From Monarcha castaneiventris obscurior (Eukaryota; Chordata; Aves; Passeriformes; Monarchidae): a stretch of DNA of 64,000 nucleotides. Shown here one piece after another: positions 46,156 to 59,500 of the stretch. Location: NCBI GenBank assembly GCA_026261815.1, contig JAMPIT010000894.1, forward strand, positions 51,495,147 to 51,559,146, written 5' to 3'. Position 1 is the first letter of the stretch, and each line of letters begins with the position of its first letter. A model generated the notes under the pieces. The model saw nothing but the letters and a program-made list of their open reading frames with translations, was not told the DNA's origin and did not search any database. Both the position numbers and the translations under genes were made by a program.

Positions 46156-49100
46156 AAGACATACATTTGCCTTATGAATTGTCTTGTCTGTGTGCCCACG
46201 TTTGCTCGTGCTGCAGGCAGGATGCTGAGGCCGCAGCCCTCGGTCTGAGCCTGCACAGGGCCCTGCTGCTCTCCCTGCACTTCACACTCCGCACCATTGG
46301 TGTTTCCATGGCTTTTATGGAAACAGAAGAACACCCCAGAGGTAGCTGCATGCCAGTGTGTGCTGATGTAATCCCTCTGAGATGAAAGGAGCTCTTTAAG
46401 TAAACACCAAGTCGTGTTCTAACCTAGCGCTTGTGATGAGACAGTGAAACGATTTACAGACCAATAAATGTGAATTACTCTCGGCTAGCAGTTCTATTGC
46501 AGCTATCCACGCCTCCTGCAAACAAGAATTGTCCTCTATGGCTCATGAATTCCCACCGAAATAATAGTTGAAAGTGATAGGACGCCTACCTGGAAATCTC
46601 TGTGTGGACAATAAAAGCTGCTCATTTTCCAGACAAAGAAAGAGCCGTTCAACCTGTCAAAGTTGGGGAAGAAACACAAACATGGACAGAGAGGGATTGT
46701 GTAGTGCTGGATAATCTATCTCCTTTGTAGATCTTTGTGGGCTCTTTGAGTGCCTCTATGTGCTCCTTCGCTTCCACCTGATTATTCCAGTGTCATCAAG
46801 AAGTGGTCATGAGGAGGAGGTAGAACTTGTCCCAGAGACAACATTTCCCTGGCTGCCCCCTCAGTTTGCAGTCTAGCTTCAGACCAGAAGGACACTCACT
46901 TTGCTGTTCAGGGCAATTCCAGTAGAATTTGATAGTCCTGTATTTGAAGAGAAGGGAATTTCAGCACTGCTCAGAGTCCAGTAGGACCAAGTCTGCAAGC
47001 CTCTGCTCCCATTCATGGTTATTTCCCACTCATCCAAATAGCTGTCATCAAAGTAGTTTTGTGTTAAATCTCTGTGATTAACTACACATGCCATATATAG
47101 ACAAAATGAGTTTATCATTACATGGAGCCTGGCTTTGCTTTCCTTTCTCTTCCATATAAATAGGGATGAGAGCAAGCAGGCCAGAAATAGGAGTTGTTCC
47201 CTCATCTGGAGGTTACAATGTGGCTGAACACTACCCAGGCACATCTTTGACCACAATCTGCTTTTCGTTTGAGTTATTAGTGATATTTAATCAACAGGTG
47301 TGTTTGCCTGAAAAAGAATGAGCAAACTCTGTGCACAAATTCTTTTCCACAATGCAGGACATGAGCTATGTTGTCCCTGTCAGTGGGAGCCACAAAGAGC
47401 ATTAAAAAAAATTAGGGAATACATCAGAGCCTGAATGGATAGGCAGGAGGGTTGCTTGTTTATGCCAGATGTTTCCCTTAAAGGACTGATTGTGGAGGAG
47501 TGCCAAATTCTGCTCTCTTCAGAGGGGCAGGTGGGTTTTATGGCATGTTTTTCTCGCTTCCTTGGAGTAGAAGGATGCATCCTGAGGAGATATTGGGATC
47601 TCCAATATTAATCACTAGTTAAGATGTTGAATACTGTATATTAAAATAGAAAGTAGAATAGATGAATGTTTAAAACAGTGCACACAAAGGGTATGAGAGG
47701 TAGAAGAGAAGCAGCTGAAAAGGTAAGAATACTTGGCAACTTTTCTGGAGGCTGATGCACGGAGAACATCTCACTTAACCCATCACAGCAGAGCTCCAAC
47801 AACAGGGAGAGGGGTGGCAACCAAGCCTTGAAAACTCAGAGGTGAATTGTCTTTCTCTGTGTTTAAAAGCCAAGAGGAAATTAGTATAGTTCTATACTTC
47901 TTCTGTTCCACTGTGATTGGAGCTCTTCAAAATGCTTCTCTTGCTTAGTGGGCAGGAAAATACCAGGAAATGTCTAATAATAACAAGACTTCTATAGCAA
48001 GGTGTTTCTAGCCTAGATGTAGATGCATTCATTTCAACAGAGCTTTTATCTATGTTTTTGTTATTTAACATGGTAACTTTTGTAGGGACAGGAAATCTCA
48101 TCTGTGGGGTTGGGTTCTGTTGCCCTCCATGCTTTAAGAACAGCCACGCACTAAGGTTTCTCTAACAGATCCATGCTCTAGGGGGAGAGGAAGAGTAAAT
48201 AAGAATTGCAAAGTCATATGAACATAGTTTGCATATTTTCACGTCCTTCTGCCTCTGTGAGAACAGCAGAAGAGTATCTGCATTTACCTCTTCTGTCAGG
48301 GTCATGGCACAGCGCTTGGATCATAGGGCAGCAAATTAAGGAACTTCTGAACCTTGGCCAATGCGTCTCTCCCTTCTTGTCTCTGCTATGGGAGGGCAGA
48401 AAGCTGAACTCAATAATATGAATCTGCTCTTTGGTGCTTACTGCAGCTCTTGCAGGACAGGTCACTTCCCACAGGTGGACAGTAATGTGATCTCTCCTGT
48501 TGCTGCAGAATTTCTGTCAGCATTTAGATCATATGCCTGTCTCAGGAATAATAAGAAATTAAAAGCTGTGATGCCACCGGGATTGTGGGTCAAAAAACCT
48601 GGTCTTCTTCAACACGTGAGGGTATTTTCCTTGTGCTGCTAAAAGCAAAAGGCTAATTTTTGGAAGGCCACCCAGTCTTGTAAAGTTGCCTGGTTTTGCT
48701 TTTATATTTCAAAGCTAATTTTTCTTTGGTAAGGGTTCATTTGCTGTTTTCAAACACTGCCTATACCTCAAATGCACCAGTGATTAGAGCAAATTACTGG
48801 AAAAATACCGTGACATTGATCAAATTCATGATATATTAGTGTTGCAATTGGGTGCATTCAGGTATAGCTGGGAAGAAATTGAATACCTCCTATGTTATTA
48901 ATTTTAAGAGCCTACTCTCTTGGCATTAAAAACAAACTAATTCCCAAACTGTCTTTACCACCTTTTAATGCTGTTATTGATTTAGTTCCTAGAGACTGGA
49001 TTATTTTTATCTTGAGAGTGGGGGAGGGGATTTGTTATCTAAAACTGCTTTTGAAATTAAAATATTGGACAGATCTCATTATGTCAGCAGAGAGAACTGA

Positions 49101-52100
49101 GAGTTATTTTGTAGAATGCACCAAAAAACTGGGCTTTTTTTAATGGAGTGATGTAGACATGCATGTATGTTCTCACAGAAGTAATCTTCTGCTGTCTTGA
49201 TGCCATCCAATGGATCTTGATGTAAAATTTAGGCTCAGTTCTCAGCCACCTGAGAGCAAAGCTCCAAGTCTCATGTGTTTTAAATCCTGCCTAGGCCTGG
49301 CTGAGAGAACTCTGAGCAGGGGAGGCTCTTCTCTGATGGGCAACCACTGAAGGATGTGAGTCCTGGCAAAAACATGTAATAAGATGCAATGTTCCCATAA
49401 GGACAAGGGTGGGAGGTGCACCCAGTGTCCCAGAAGAGCTGTTGGCATGGACAGAGCTGTGAGCTGGTTCCTGACCAGCCATCCCTGGCTTTATGTCTCT
49501 CAAATTCAGCTCAAACAGCTGCCCACACAAGCGTGAGGATTCAGCTGCTTGAGTTCTCCTCTCAGCTCTGCAAGCTTAAATAAACATGTAAACGTGGTCA
49601 GGGGCAGAGCAATACTCTGTTCTGATCTGTTAGGGAGAGAGAGGTGCTTTTGTTTACAGGTGGATTGGTGGTTACTGTCTGTCATTGGTGAAATTTAACT
49701 CATTTTCTCCACACAGAAATTCTTGTGTGTTACTTCTTTTGCATTAAGCATTGCAGACAACCATGGAAGTGACCTTTTTTAATATGCTAGTCAACTTCAG
49801 TACACCTAACCTGGCAAAACACTTGCACTACCTTGATAGCAATGAGAATTTTACAAATTCATCTGTAAAGTTATCCCAGTGCTTTTCCCTTTGTTACAAA
49901 ACACATGCATTTGGGCATTTGTTAGTAGAGAGAAGCAGGAGGAGCTGAAGCATAGCTCTCTTCATGTTCAGGGCAGCAAATCAGGGACAGCAGCTTCTGA
50001 AATACAGCTGGTGTCACCAGGCAGTTGGTGGAAATAGGTTTCAAAGTTGTAGGGAGCAAAGATGTAGGACCAGCTCACCACAGCAAGCAAATGGATTTCT
50101 GACCTGGTAGACCTTAAAGCATGTGATTTAGGGTGTTCATGAATTAAGGTCAAAGGGCATAAAATGCCCAAATGTTACTGGTATTGATGAAGCAAACAGC
50201 AGTTAGGTTTCTGGTGTGTTTCAGCCCTGATTTCCATGTTTTCTAGACAAAAGGCAATGTATAGCAGCTGAGTACCTGTCTCTTCACATTCTTCTGAAGT
50301 AACACAGATGTTTATTGCAGGGCTGCTCTGCAGCCAAATGCTCTTAGAGCTGACCATGCTTGGTCATGCTCCTTAAATTAATCCCAGCTGAACTGGTCAA
50401 GGCCAATACTATTTCTTGGAAGCAGCTGAGTGGGTGAGCTTTAGCTGAAGAGAAAGAAGAAAACACACGTCTGTTCTGTAAGTAAACATTTATTTTAGCT
50501 TGAACCTTTGGGATATTAATCTTTTGTTTGAGTTGTGGGCTGGCCACAGTCACTTTGTGTCACAGATCAGATGGGCTTGGGTATTTAACAAGTGTAAATT
50601 ATATAGCTAAGAAATGTTTATGGAAAAATATGGAAAGGAAACTTTTACCAGAAAATGGATCTAGGTAGCTCTTTCACCCTGTGTCTCTGAGGGTGCTGTG
50701 ATGTTGAAGAATACTTTTAATGCTCAGGTTGGTGTGTAAGTTGCAGTGCAAGTTGCAAATTGAGTTACCCACTCTAAATGCGTTCCTCAACAATGTGGGG
50801 ATGAACAGTTTTGTAGAACAGCTCATATTTTCAGCATGGCTGTGATGTTTGGCTATATCCTATTTCAGAAATTGTGTGCAATCTCTTGGGGAACACAAAC
50901 TTAAGAAATGTTGTCTTATACCGTACTATTGATTGGAAAAATACTGGAGCAGTGAAAGTTGCTGAAGAAAACATACGATTTTACCAGACAAGGTATTGCT
51001 GTACATAGATGTTCCAGGTTTTCATGAACCCATTGCTTACGTCTTTTAGAAACTGGTTTATCTAAAGAAGGTCTCTCTCCTCTCTCTTGTCATTATTTCA
51101 TTATATAAACGCAGTGAAGAGAAGCTATTTTTGTTTCACTGTGAAATAAACTTACTGAGTTCAGATCTATATTTTCATCAAAGACTGGATTTGGTAAATA
51201 AGCACAAGCAGCTTCCAAGCAATTTCTATTTCTGGTTATCCAACAGGTATTACTTAACTGAGGTGGAAAAGCACTGCTAAGAGGGAGGTACTTCAGCTAT
51301 AAAAGAGTGTTTGCAGCTTATATCAGAGATGTGGTAATTTCTGCTCTGTGTATTTCAGTGCTTTCTATCTATTGAGCTGTATGAAGCACAGAGAAATCCT
51401 CTGGCTGTTGAGTGTTGCAAAGCTGATGCTTATGAATCAGCAGTGGGTTTTTGTGCTGTGCACTCGTGTGGCAAAAAGCCTGTACTGAGGTCTGCAAGAG
51501 CTGAACTTGCAGCCCTTGTAACTCGAGCAGGGCTGTGGATGACATTACAAAAGCATGGTGATGCTGCATGCAGGTCCTGTAGTGTGCTGTAAACCAGCTT
51601 AACAAACAGCGTTTTCTCATCCAGTGTTGGAGCACTGGAAAAGCAGCCCTTAGCAGGAGGGTGGAAGGCTGGGAATACATGCTACAGTGTGGTGCTTCAT
51701 ATCCCTGAGGCAGGAAAGAATTTTCAGGAAAAGCTGGCACGTCTTGATTGTTTTGAAAAATGTACTTTCTTGACTTTTGTGACTTTGAAGCTCCAATTAT
51801 GAATATATGCAACACTTCAGGATGTTTTTATAGCTGCTCATCTGAGAAACATCTGTCTTTTAAGGCGTTTTTATGTTCTAGCCTGTGGTCATTATCAAGT
51901 GGCACTTTGCAGAGTGTGATGGTGACTCGAAGTTTCTCCTTGAAGGTTTCAACCTTCAGTCACCTGCCCAGCAGCAAGGCTCTGGGAGGATCAAGAATTT
52001 ATCCTCCTGGTGCAGAAAGAGGGACTGGAGGTGGCTGGTGCTTGGTGCAGGTTGCTAGTTGGATGGAGAGGAAAGATGCAGGAGAAGGTGTCACCAGCTG

Positions 52101-53612
52101 ATGGGAAAATGAGAATGGGTATTTTATATCTCTGAGTTTTTCTGGCAGTAGGATTATACAGAAGGGCAAGGCAGGAGTGGGAGTAAAGGGAACAGGGACA
52201 GGATGATAAATAGCTGGAGACAGGCAAGAAAAACAGAGCTGTTGAAACAGGGAGAGATAAAATTAAAACTATTTATTTACAGGTATTCCCTGATATCTTC
52301 CTGGTTATGTGGTGGCTTTTTTTGTTTGTTTTGCTGGTTTTCCCCTGCACAAACTGAGTTGGCTTTGCTCCCTGTTTGATCAGAGGTGTCTCATGCTCCC
52401 ACACATCCCCAGGCACAGACCCTGTCCTGCCCCTTGCCCCGTGCAGCAGCCCTTGTTTAACTCCTGTTGGACTGACACCCCTGGTTGTGAAATTGCAACT
52501 GGAATGGGCTCACATTTGAGAAAGAGAAAAGATATGTGGGAGTTTGTCACTTTAAAACATTAAAATGTTACTTCAGAGTCTCATAACAAAGTAATCCATT
52601 GCAGGAGATGGTCAAAGCAGTCTTCAGCTCTGTACATCTTCTGCAGTTTGGCTATAATTTCTTTTCATAGTCAGTCTAAAGTGAAAACCTGCCCAATTCA
52701 GGTATCTAATCTTTTTTTTAGATTCTGAGAACTAGACCCCTAGAAATGCGACATTTTTGCTGATGTTTGATGATCTCTTCTCTTAAAAAATCAAATTCTC
52801 TAATTATTTCCTCAGCTATCAGAGTCGATTTTTGGCATCAGAAATATTATTGTCTCTGTCACTATTACTAGGTCAAGAAAGAAGCTATTCCTTTTATCTG
52901 ATCTCTTTGAATTGGGATATAAATATAAAATAGGTTGTCAGGGATTTTTTCCAGATTATAAAATCTTCAGCTCTGATGAATCAAAAATACACAGTTGTAA
53001 TGTTGTATCTGTCTCAAAGGATTTGAAATTATACATTGAGGTCAGATTTCAGTACTTAGAGAAACTTTTTCATTTTATTTTCTGTAAACACCAGTGGTGT
53101 TTTTCTTTGAATAGAGCTACAGCTTAAATGCGCTTGCAGTAATTTTCCTTCTAGTCCTTTTGTGCTAATAGTGTAACTTAAATTCTTCCTTCCATTTTTA
53201 GTTTGAAAATACTTTCATTAAAACAAATGTCTGCTCTGCTGGGATTTTTCTTATCACAAATGTGTCCAGATCCTGATTTGATCAGGATAAGCATCAACAA
53301 TTACAATCTCAATCTTACAATCTAGTGTCCTTAATAAAGACAAGTAGTGTTATCTGTGTTGTTGTTTATTTCCTCCCTGTGAGAGGAGAAAGTTGGGATT
53401 TTTTTTCTCAAATTGAGATGTAGTTGGAGTGTGAAGGTGTGCATGGAGCTGTGTGGGACACTCCAGGCTGCTTTCATCCATGGCATCCTTGAGCCTGACT
53501 CGATGCTCTTCTCTTTTTGGTCTAGTTGCCTTACACTCAATGTAACTAAATTTAAATTCTGAACTGTTTCTCAGGGTCTTCATGAGGATTTAAGCTGTTG
53601 CAGAGGGTAAAA

Positions 53613-53646
53613 AACTGTAAGGTGTTACAAATAACACCTTACAGTT
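53613..53646. repeat. Perfect 15-bp inverted repeat with 4-base loop
   Basis: AACTGTAAGGTGTTA at 53613-53627 is followed by CAAA and then its exact reverse complement at 53632-53646. The transcript of either strand would form a perfect 15-bp stem. It is too short for a typical microRNA precursor. Confidence 0.95.
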
Positions 53647-56600
53647 CACAGCCATTTCTATGTGAACTACTGAGTCAACAGGAAGGAGAATCCTCTCCCA
53701 AACCCAGGGGGAAGCCACTTCATCCGAACTACAAATGCACACAGGAAGCTGAGACTACACAGGGGAGGGAAACAAACTTCATTCCTGGTGGAAACAATGT
53801 GGTTTTGTAGGCAAATGGGATTTAGCGTGGCCATGCGCTTTTAACTACTTCTGAAGGAGCTGGGGAGCTTTAATGCCTGGAAAGAGACTGAAAGGTGTAA
53901 TACATGAAATGTTAATGATGAAAGGGGAGCAGGTGTTTTTTCTCTCTTAGTAATTCATAATTAATGCTTTCAAGGCTGGAGAATGTAGGGGGTTTTGTTT
54001 GGGTTTTTTTATTTTTCCTTTCTCTTTAACTTGGGGAATTTCAGAGCACAGTAAACAACGGGTTTTCCATTCCAATGAACAAGCTGTTCTGGGCTCTCAA
54101 GCTGCAGCTTTTAGCCCATTAGGTTGAATTCTGCTGGAGTGATAGATGCTGCAACCACCATTCAGTTGGCAGTCTGGTGTGTCTCCATGCTTAATTAGTC
54201 AGGGAAATCAGCTTGAAAGGCAGCAGTTGCCTTGACAGAAGCACTGAGAGAGGTTGGTGTTCCTGTGTTGGGGTTTTCATGCAGTAAATGTTTGGCTCCC
54301 AGGGGGTGACAGTTGGCTGGAGCCTGGAGCAGAGGAGGTAGAAGGGGGTGTGAGCACTTAGCCAAGAGGTGTGGGAAATCCTTGGAGTAAGGAGCAAACA
54401 GGATGTGGTTCTGCTGGAACAAGCCCACCAACCTTAGGGCAGGATTTCAGGAGAGTATTGGAGCCGGGCAGGTTGAACTCTGGCCTTGTGTTCTGAGCAG
54501 CTGAGTGCCCACCTCACCCCAGCACAGCAACTTGGTGTTAGCTAACACTGTGATTGCATAAGATGACGATTTTAAATATTCTCAGTACACTCCTGGGCCA
54601 GACACCAGCTGGTTCTGGTAGTTTGGCTTCATAGGGAACAGGTCCAAACCGTGAATCATCTAGAGAAGGCCATACCCTGTGCCCACCTACTCCTTGGCTG
54701 CTTTTCAGGAAAGACTGGTCTGTCCCAGCCTCTGCAAGCTGGGTATTGGCTCTGATGGTGAGAAGCTGTGCTAACAGTGTGCTCTCGTCACTGATAAGGC
54801 AAATTGGGCTGCTTTGGAAGGAATGTACCCATGCAGACCAGGGGAGGTTTATCCCCACCTATGTGGCCCTGGGCAGGCAGGAGCCAGGGTGCTGGATCCA
54901 GCCCTAAGGAGGTGACTCCTCACAGCTGCCTCTGGCAGTGACTGCAGGCTCTCTGCTTTACATGCCTTGCAGTGGTCAGTGCTGCTCACACTGGGCTGGA
55001 GAAGCATGAGATTGGTTTGCAGGGTACGTAAAGGGCTCTGTTTTCTGGCTAGCTGTTGGTTTTTGATCTTCATTTCTTACCTGTCTCCATTTCAGGTCTC
55101 CCATAGCAATTTTCAGCAAGCCCCACAGGGCTCAAGCTCAGCTGGTGTAAATTGTTGCACCTGCATTTTGGTTTAAAAAACCTCACCTTCCCCATTCCAG
55201 TCCTTGCTGCTAGACATGAGGTGGCAGGAGGCACATCTGCAGCATAAGCAAGGCAACAGATTTAACAACCACACTAATTAAAGCAACTCTTCCAGTGATG
55301 TCTGTCTAAATTGCACTCTCGGGTAATTGACTCTTTATTGTTATTATACTTTTTCCAAAGCATCTCCTCAAATAGAGGACTTCCTTCTGCCCGTGTTTTT
55401 TCAAGAATAATATTCTTGGTGGATTGGCAGAAGCAGTTTTTGCCTGTGTTCTAACAGAAAAATCTCCTGTTATTAATCAGGTTTGGGATGCTTAGCAGCT
55501 TTTGGACTGGTCTCCAGCAGTATCTCCATACACCAGAGCGTGGCTACTTTGTAAGATCACCTTGCCTGTGAGCTGTTGTGAGTGTCTCTGAAGAGACTAG
55601 TGGGTTATGCCTGAGCTAACAAAGCTTCTGTCTTCTGGGTTCTTTGCCTTGATCCTTGATTTTTATCAAGTCCTAGTCCCAATTGTCCCTTGCCAGCAGG
55701 GTTCTGCTGCGTTGCAAGCACACTTCAGCTGCTTGCTTGCTTCAAGCAGTTCACAGACATGCCATTAAGAGCAATATGCTGAAACCTTAAGCAAAAGCCT
55801 CTTTAGCTAAGGCAATCTCCTGAGTTCTTCAGGACCTACAGGCAATTTTACTAATTGGTACTAGAAACACTCAAGTGAAGGCAGAGAGCCCGACACCTTC
55901 TGCCAGAAAACATCTGAATAGCACCACACATGAAAAGACCCGAAGGGCTGTGTCGAAGAGCACAGTGTTTTGAAACAAGGAAAATGGCTCGTGGCAATGC
56001 TAGGCTGGGGCTAAGCAAAGCTGTGAAACTGTCACAGGCAACAAAAGATGGTCAGGCAATGGACTTCCTTGAGCATGTGCCTTGTAAGGGCTGCTGGAAG
56101 TGACAGCTATAAAGCCGTGCTGTTTGGTGGCAGCTTGAGTGAATTTTGTTTGCTTCTCATGCAAAAGGTGGCCTCGTCACAGTTATAAAAGTTGACACGA
56201 GCAATTCACAGGGAATCAGCAAGGCAACTGCAAACAGAGCAACAGCAAAAAATATCCAGAGTAGCAGGGGAGGCAGTCCCTTTTGGCAATATTTGATAGG
56301 GTGACCCCTCGTGCAGGAGGGACAACCTACAGACAGACACCAGGTTTGCAAACAGACTTTGGCAACCCCAAAATAATAAATTTTCAAAACTTGTGTTCTG
56401 CTTAATCAGCTCCTGGAGAAAAACCAGTCTGTGTCTCCTATGCCCAAAACTAACTGCTTAAACGTTCATTGCTCGCAGTAGGAGCTGCCTGAAAGTAAGG
56501 ATTTGAGCTGAAACTAATTTTCTTATCTCTTTCATATAAATTTGACTTATAATCTTATGGTTTGTACATGGATGTTGTAGGCTACAGCCTGTCAATGTTG

Positions 56601-59090
56601 TCAGGGCAAGCCTTTTAAGCACAAATAAAAACCTTCACTGCAAAGACCTCCCCCATTAAACTCTTCAGCTTTAGCTCGACTGTGGCTTGGAGGGGCTCAC
56701 AGGAACAGTCTAACAATAATTTTTTTTTGTCAGTATCCCATAATTTTTGCAACCTTCTGTGTAATAGAAATGCTGAACTCCCATAAAAACTGCTTTCCTA
56801 TAGAACCAGGACAAAAAAGCTTTTCTAATACAACGTTTCATGCTACATTTTAGAGCATTCATGAATTTGATTTCCTTTGCTGCTATTAAATGAAAATTCA
56901 GGAGTGGGACAGTATTAGTTTGACAGGTATGTTTCTGCATGCTGTCCTCCTAAAGCATGTAAAAGGAAAAGGTTTATCCAGCATCTTGGAGTAAAATAAT
57001 TACTTCCTCTTTGAAAATTCACTTTTATTTCCAATTATTGATACCTCTCTGGTGTTTGTTTTCAGTTCATAATCTGAAGTCCAAAAGCCGATCTATTTTT
57101 TTGCAATTCCATCCTTAGGCCTTTGTTTATCACTCTAAGATGCAAGCCATGATAATGGCAGTTAAGAACCTTTATCAGAGGGCGGGGTGCAGAAACTTCT
57201 GGGAGGCAGCTACACCCTAATGTGCTCAAAGACAAATTCCACTTTGCTGTAAGAATGAAGGGAGATGCTTCGGTAATCCCGGCTCTCAGCCCAGCCTCTA
57301 AAAGGGGACAAATATCGCCATCTTGAGGTTGCTGTTCTGTATGGAATGGAGAGAAATATTCAGCTACAGCTAATTAAAAATAAAATATCTTAAATTCTAC
57401 TTGATAGGCTCTGATGGAACACAGAAATAAAGTTGCTGCAATAGAGAAAACCTGATTTCTCTGTTGCTGTTCCCTTTTCTTGTAAAGAAAAAAATCATTG
57501 ATGAATAGCATTTGTCAGGCTGTCAGAATACCATTGAAATAGCAAGTGTTCTTTTGTTAAATAAAAGGAAAAAAGTCCAAGTGATACTTTAGACATATTT
57601 CTTGATTTTAAGACAGCCTAACTACCACTTGTGCCTTCATCTAAAAGTGCTGCATTCATTTTTACAGGTATAGCACCACAGTAGGTTCAGGTTCTTAGCA
57701 GTTGCTATCATATAATTTTGTGTGTTTTGACTGTACGAGATGATTCTCTTTTGAGAGTTGTAATTGTGTGTAAATCTACTATGCCAAGAGCCAAACACAT
57801 CAAAAAAATGTATGATTCTACCTTTTATCACCCTGACACTGATCTATTACATACACATAGGTGTGATTTGCTGAAGGTCTAAGCTGTGAGAGCAGAGGAA
57901 TGCTGGCAGAAATATATTCCCAATTCTTTAAGTTATTGATTTAAATGATTCAAGATCTAGGTGAACAAATGGAAAACAAATGTTACACTCTTGCACTTAA
58001 ATTGCTTGTAATTTCAGCACAGTCTTTGTGGGGTTGAAGTCCAACAGGATTTCACAATACTTCAAAGGCAAGCTTACAGTGCTTGTTTCCAGATGAAATT
58101 AAAAGCTCACCTGGGAGCAATTTTATAACTCTTTCTTATGTTCTTGACCTGGTTGCTGGCTTTCTGATTAACTCTGAACCTGTTGCTGAGTGCCTGTGTT
58201 TGACATTTTCTGCCCATAAAAAAGGTGATTTGCTGCCTGAAATGCATAAATGAGAGGAGATACACAGTGTGTGCTGAATGCAGACACTGGTGAATTTTAC
58301 AGTGGAACAGCTCTGCTTCCCTCTGCTCTGCATTCCTCACAATTTATAACTACTGTGATTTTTATTTTTTTTTGATGGGGAATGGCTTTCTTCAATATCC
58401 TATTTAGTACCACAATTTCCGTTTGAAAAAAAAAAAGGAGGGGGTGGAGGAGGGAAGATACTACTCAAAATAGAAGCCTTAGAAGTCCTGGTTTCTGAAG
58501 GTTTAGGGCTGTTTCAGGTCACAGTAGAGGTCTGACTAGTCCACTAATTTTTTCTGACAGCATCTGGGAGAAGATGCAAAGAGAACAGTGTGAGAAGCAG
58601 CCAAGAATATTTCACCACCCATTTTTTCCACTCAGCTTATCAAGTCTACCAATGAAAGAGCAATGCAGACATATTCATGTATTTATATTCACATGCACAA
58701 GACTTTGGTTAAAGAAATAGCTCAGCCATGCCAAGAATCAATGTCATGGCATGTGATTTAAAGAAAAACACTGGTGCCTAGTGGCAGGTGATTGTAAGTG
58801 TGAATATCATCTTACAAATGAGCAGTGCTGGCTGGGCTGTGGCACCAGCTGGTTCTGGGGCACGCTGAGAGTTCCCTGTGTGTTCTGGAGTAACCCAGCA
58901 GGCAGCTAAATGCCACAGCCATTTGCAGTGGGTGGGGGAGACAATTGAGGGAAAACAGGTAGAACTTAGGTGCTGAGATGAAGACAGTTTAATAGGACAG
59001 ATGACATTGGTAGTGCCATAAATCAGCCTCTCCTGATGGGAGAGGATTTTAGAGTCCTTGCAAGGAGTTCAGTTCAGGAGTTCAGACAGA

Positions 59091-59500
59091 TGAGGCAAAC
59101 TCACTTTAGTTGCTTCTTCAGATAGTTGTTTATTTTAGCGTTATCAGCTACCAGCGTAGAGAAGACACAGCAGAGCAGAACATGGCAAGAGAAAGCAAGA
59201 AAATGGCCCCTTATCAAGATTTCACAGCTCTTTTAAAGGTGAACTAACCAACAAAGACTTGAAACTACAGATATTTTTACTTTTCCTCCAATGTTCAGTA
59301 AATCACTCTGACACCCAGGCCAGAACTGCAGAACTTTTCATCCAATCATCCTAAACTACTTTTGCTGCAAAATATGGGGGACTAGAAGAAGAAAGACGGA
59401 GGTTAAAAACTACAAGGTCTCCTCCATCTTGGAACTTTTGCTATTTATCTATTTGCTACATTAACAAACCTAAAACTTCTAAATTCTTCACCCTGTGACA
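59091..59500 (-). mobile_element. Probable solo retroviral LTR, minus strand
   Basis: On the - strand a 410-base block begins TGTCACAGGG and ends TTTGCCTCA, giving the TG...CA ends of LTRs. It contains CCTTTAAAAGAGC (TATA-like) and an AATAAA at 59129-59134 about 40 bases before its 3' end, in the usual U3-R-U5 order. No viral genes flank it, so it would be a solo LTR left by recombination. No clear target-site duplication is seen (AAGGA against TCTGT on the - strand), so the exact edges or the call could be wrong. Confidence 0.5.

Larger units (their letters stand above)
42774..59090. other. Long gene-poor stretch, 16 kb
   Basis: No exon of a known gene and no recognised LINE or LTR. It contains A and T runs (45653-45671, 46140-46155, 58426-58436), a GGAA-rich patch (45530-45540), a perfect hairpin (53613-53646), splice-flanked open frames on the - strand (55081-55160, 58111-58236) and a possible conserved non-coding block near 46.4-46.7 kb. 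Low repeat content over this length suggests regulatory sequence or a long intron. Confidence 0.5.

Noticed and set aside
56157..56387. Minus-strand 76-codon frame with a hydrophobic segment
   Set aside because: No splice or promoter evidence and no recognised family. A hydrophobic run from T-rich codons is common by chance.
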